In this document: in pieces, positions 61,259-64,000 of the stretch
Layout of the letters: every line of letters begins with the position of its first letter
Numbering within the stretch: the stretch's first letter is position 1
Source of the DNA: Polytrichum commune
Taxonomy: Eukaryota > Streptophyta > Polytrichopsida > Polytrichales > Polytrichaceae
Reading direction: 5' to 3'
DNA: 64,000 nt
Assembly: GCA_950295325.1 (NCBI GenBank)
Contig: OX485808.1
Span: 188,501 to 252,500 of the forward strand
Made by a program: the position numbers and the translations under genes
Notes under the pieces: model-generated
What the model was told of the DNA's origin: nothing
The model's input: only the letters and a program-made list of their open reading frames with translations
The model's database searches: none

Positions 61259-63206
61259 GGCCAGCAAGGGTGGCGACCCCTAAACCCTTAGACTAAACTT
61301 GGAATACTATAGACATAATTGTACAATGCATTCAAGAAAGAGAGGTGCCTAAACACCCAGGAAAAAAAAACCCTAAACATACAAAGAAAAAAAGTATCGG
61401 GACAAACTGAGAGAGCTCTAAACCTGCAACCTAAATGCCCTGTGCGCGCGAGAAGAAGCTGAGGAAGAGGGAAATAAATGGACCCTAAAGAGAAGAACGA
61501 CCAAAACCCAAAATCCAATGCGGTACGCGATGGCAGAGGAGACGTGGGGGGCCAGAAAGAGATGCCGGCCTGCAGACCACGCCAGGCTTGAGACAACGCG
61601 ACGCTTCTGGTGGAGGCTACGGACTGGTGGATGCTACGGACAAACAGTATTCGCGAAGAAGACAAGGATGCGACAGCAGGAAAAGATCCGGCACAGAGTC
61701 GCAGTGGGGCACAGAACGCTCGGACCTTGGGAAGAAGCGCACACAGGTACAGAGAGAGAATCTACGACAATAAGTGCCTAATGCCTACAAAAATGAGGGG
61801 CCCACACAGAAGGGCCGGATGCCAATAAGAAGTGCTGGCAAGTGCAAACAATCCCAGTAGGAAACTACGGAACGCTTAATGCGCAGCGCAAGAAAAAAAA
61901 GGAGGAGGAGAAATGTGGAGCATTCGGGTATGAAGGTGGGAGGAGATGAATGTGCGGGAAACAGGGAGGAGGGCTCACATGTTACGAAAAGTTGCCCTTC
62001 GTCGCAGTTGTAACCACGTCCTTCGCCGCGTCGCCACCATGTAAGCCTAGGCGTACTACGGCCCACTGAGCTGTTGTGCGAACTTGAACGCGCACGCTTT
62101 TTCAATAAATCAATGGCATACCAATGGAGTTTCATTTGCCATAGGTAAAGCAACATGGAGCAGTGTACGGCTGCAGCGTCACATTTGCAGATTAGGAATT
62201 CTTTTAGGTGGTTTCGTCACTTATTCAAAAACATGTTTTCACATATGAACTAGTGTGTGTTGTCCTTTGGAAACCCAAACCCAAAAGACTCATGTGCCTT
62301 GAAAGACCCTGGACTTTCACGTACATTACATTCTTTGAGAAATTTATAATTCAACAACGTCAAGGATAGTTGAATCCTATACAAGTTTAAATAGACACGC
62401 ATTGGGTTGTATACCAGATTGGGTAAACTTATTTTCAGAGTGTCCAGGTGTATGTGAGAAATTACTTGCAGGAGCTCAACTCAACCTCAACTTTTAGGCA
62501 TATATACCACCTGTACACAAGTTCTAAAACATGAGTGCATGTTACAAAAACCTCAGTAACGAAGTCACAGATCTACAAAGTGTGATGGAGTCCAAAGATT
62601 CAAGCGATGAGTTCATGCTACCTGATTGTTGTAAAGGTAAACCACCAATACTATGATGGTGCAAATTGGAAGCCTCAATGTGGAAGCAGGCTGCTGCATG
62701 GGGATTCTTCAGAGTTCTGCACAATAAGCACATCACGAAGTAGATGAGAATGTCAATGAGATGCCTGCTTCATGTGTAACTTTGGTGTGTGCTAAACCCA
62801 AGCACTGCCACAAAAGGAAAGGATTCCGGAGAGAAGTGCCGGGAAGACATATTGGGAACTACAATAATTCACTAAGAAACCCTGAACATGCAACAAAACG
62901 GCAGATGCACCTAAATGCCAGAACAGAAGAGGATGTAGGGGAAAAACTTCTAGAGAACATGCTACAACAACAGACGTTGCTTGCCCCTGTAAGGACATTT
63001 ATATGCAGGTAGCGATCGCGCCAAGTTAGTAGCAAGTTAGAGTCCAAAGATTCAATCGATTCGTGCTAAGTTAGTTAGCTAGCGCCCCTGCTTCTTGTGG
63101 TACTTCAGCCCAATACCCAGACAATGACGACGAACTCAACGACCCTTACGCAACCCAAACGAAGTTCCTTAACCCAAAAGTATGATTTGTAACATGACTG
63201 CATTAT
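61259..63206. other. 5' region of the MULE second gene
   Basis: Upstream of the minus-strand gene, leading into the right inverted-repeat region. It contains telo-box-like CCCTAAA motifs near 61,280, 61,370 and 61,482 (again at 63,492 and 63,538). These are common in plant promoters and leaders. No further coding exon is recognised. Confidence 0.45.
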
Positions 63207-63208
63207 GA

Positions 63209-64000
63209 CAGAAGGAAAGAGCAAGTACGTTTGGTACACATCAATTGTAATGACACGATCTTCCATTGTCACGACTTGCCACATGATAGCTGCATTCTAT
63301 CACTTCAAGGAAGACACTCAATGAACACTCAAGAAAGACACTCAAGTTTGTCGCTGAGTGTGGACTGTACATGCAATGAGTAGGTTACGAACAAAGAAGT
63401 GATGGCTGATTGGAGTTTTAAGCGAAAAAAAGGTGAAGTGAACTCACCCTTCCTGTAACCGCCGGGGTCGAAGTGCTCCAGACTGCGCTCTCCCTAAACC
63501 CTTGAGTCCGTCATTGCTGCAATCGCAGCACGCTCCCAAACCCTAAACCCGGAGTCCATAATGACGGAGCAGTTCACGAAGAATCAAGCGGGGTGGCTAA
63601 AGGGAGGTTTATTCCAGACACAAGGACAAAGTACATGTGGTACATGACAATCGTCATGAGGAGATCTACCTTGTCACAATATAATTGCAATATAATTGCA
63701 ATCTATCACTTCAAGGATTACACTCTAGTGCCGAACCGATCCAGAGTGTACAGCAAATTGCTAGGTTACAATCAAGGCGAAATGATGATGAAGCAAAATG
63801 AACGATCAAGCATAAATGATGATGAAGCAAAATGGTGAAGTGATGTGACTCACCTTCGCTGCATGCACTCCACAGTGCGATCTCCATGACTCATTCAGTG
63901 CAATCTCGCATCACTTCAGTGGATCATCGCTGCAATCGTTGCTGCCCATGCAGCACGCTCCATTGTGGCAGGCATTCGGAGTAGGTTACAGAACATGAAG
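63209..64000. repeat. Diverged tandem repeat of about 406 bp at the right MULE end
   Basis: Sequence from about 63209 (AAGTACGTTTGGTACA) recurs from about 63615 (AAGTACATGTGGTACA). Shared blocks include CTATCACTTCAAGGA, GGTGAAGTGA..ACTCACC and GCTGCAATCG..GCAGCACGCTCC. The second unit contains the perfect inverted repeat. Internal tandem duplication of terminal regions is known in MULEs. Confidence 0.75.
63907..64000 (-). repeat. MULE right terminal inverted repeat (inner part, cut by window edge)
   Basis: Exact reverse complement of 13475-13568 over 94 bp. It reaches the last base of the window, so the repeat and the outer terminus continue outside. Confidence 0.93.

Larger units (their letters stand above)
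13475..64000. mobile_element. Mutator-like element (MULE) with a nested CACTA, right end outside the window
   Basis: A perfect 94-bp inverted repeat (13475-13568 against 63907-64000) brackets a MULE transposase gene (plus strand, 14.4-17.6 kb) and a second gene (minus strand, 61.3-59.0 kb continuing at 19.5-18.1 kb). The inverted repeat continues past the window edge. Two convergent genes between long inverted repeats is the plan of maize MuDR (mudrA and mudrB). A CACTA element is inserted in the second gene with a CTT target duplication. Without the insert the visible MULE is at least 11 kb. Identical inverted repeats suggest recent movement, yet both genes carry stops or frameshifts, so this copy is probably non-autonomous. 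Confidence 0.82.

Noticed and set aside
1-64000. CRISPR arrays, rRNA or bacterial operons
   Set aside because: No regularly spaced short repeats and no rRNA-like sequence; the genes have introns and plant transposon domains.

Overview
The window is nuclear DNA of a land plant. It has GT-AG introns, a TIR-NB-ARC-LRR immune receptor gene, and Mutator-like (MULE) and CACTA (En/Spm) DNA transposons of plant type. The style of the receptor and of the short LRR fragment fits a non-seed plant such as a bryophyte or fern, but that is an impression, not a determination. No rRNA, tRNA or CRISPR array was found, and no LTR retroelement was recognised.

Layout. Positions 1-12,275 are sparse and AT-rich. 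They hold a 230-bp tandem duplication (105-565) and one apparently intact five-exon TIR-NB-LRR gene (2245-6596), followed by about 5.7 kb with nothing recognisable. A foldback MITE lies at 12,276-12,637. From about 13 kb to beyond the right edge the window is one nested structure. A MULE with a perfect terminal inverted repeat (13,475-13,568 against 63,907-64,000, truncated by the window edge) carries a SWIM-type transposase gene on the plus strand and a second, unrecognised gene on the minus strand. The two genes are convergent, as in maize MuDR. The second gene is split in mid-codon-stream by a CACTA element.

The CACTA element (19,477-40,943, 21,467 bp) has 65-bp inverted repeats beginning CACTA. 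It carries a divergent gene pair: a Transposase_24-type protein on the minus strand and an open, five-exon TNP2 transposase of 1,291 residues on the plus strand. Downstream of TNP2 it has captured part of a host methionyl-tRNA synthetase gene, with introns retained, now decayed.

The largest puzzle is the second half. Positions 41,271-59,003 repeat 23,211-40,943 at a constant offset of 18,060 with no difference that I noticed. The first copy is followed by a fragment of an unrelated LRR gene and a 200-N gap. The second copy is followed by the rest of the MULE. The CTT target-site duplication left of copy 1 matches CTT right of copy 2, not the TTT right of copy 1. Either the scaffold is a chimera of two CACTA insertion sites, or two CACTA copies with an LRR segment between them moved as one unit into the MULE. 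The gap prevents deciding.

The genes here mostly belong to transposons. Both MULE genes carry in-frame stops or frameshifts, while the CACTA genes look open, so the CACTA is the younger and potentially active layer.
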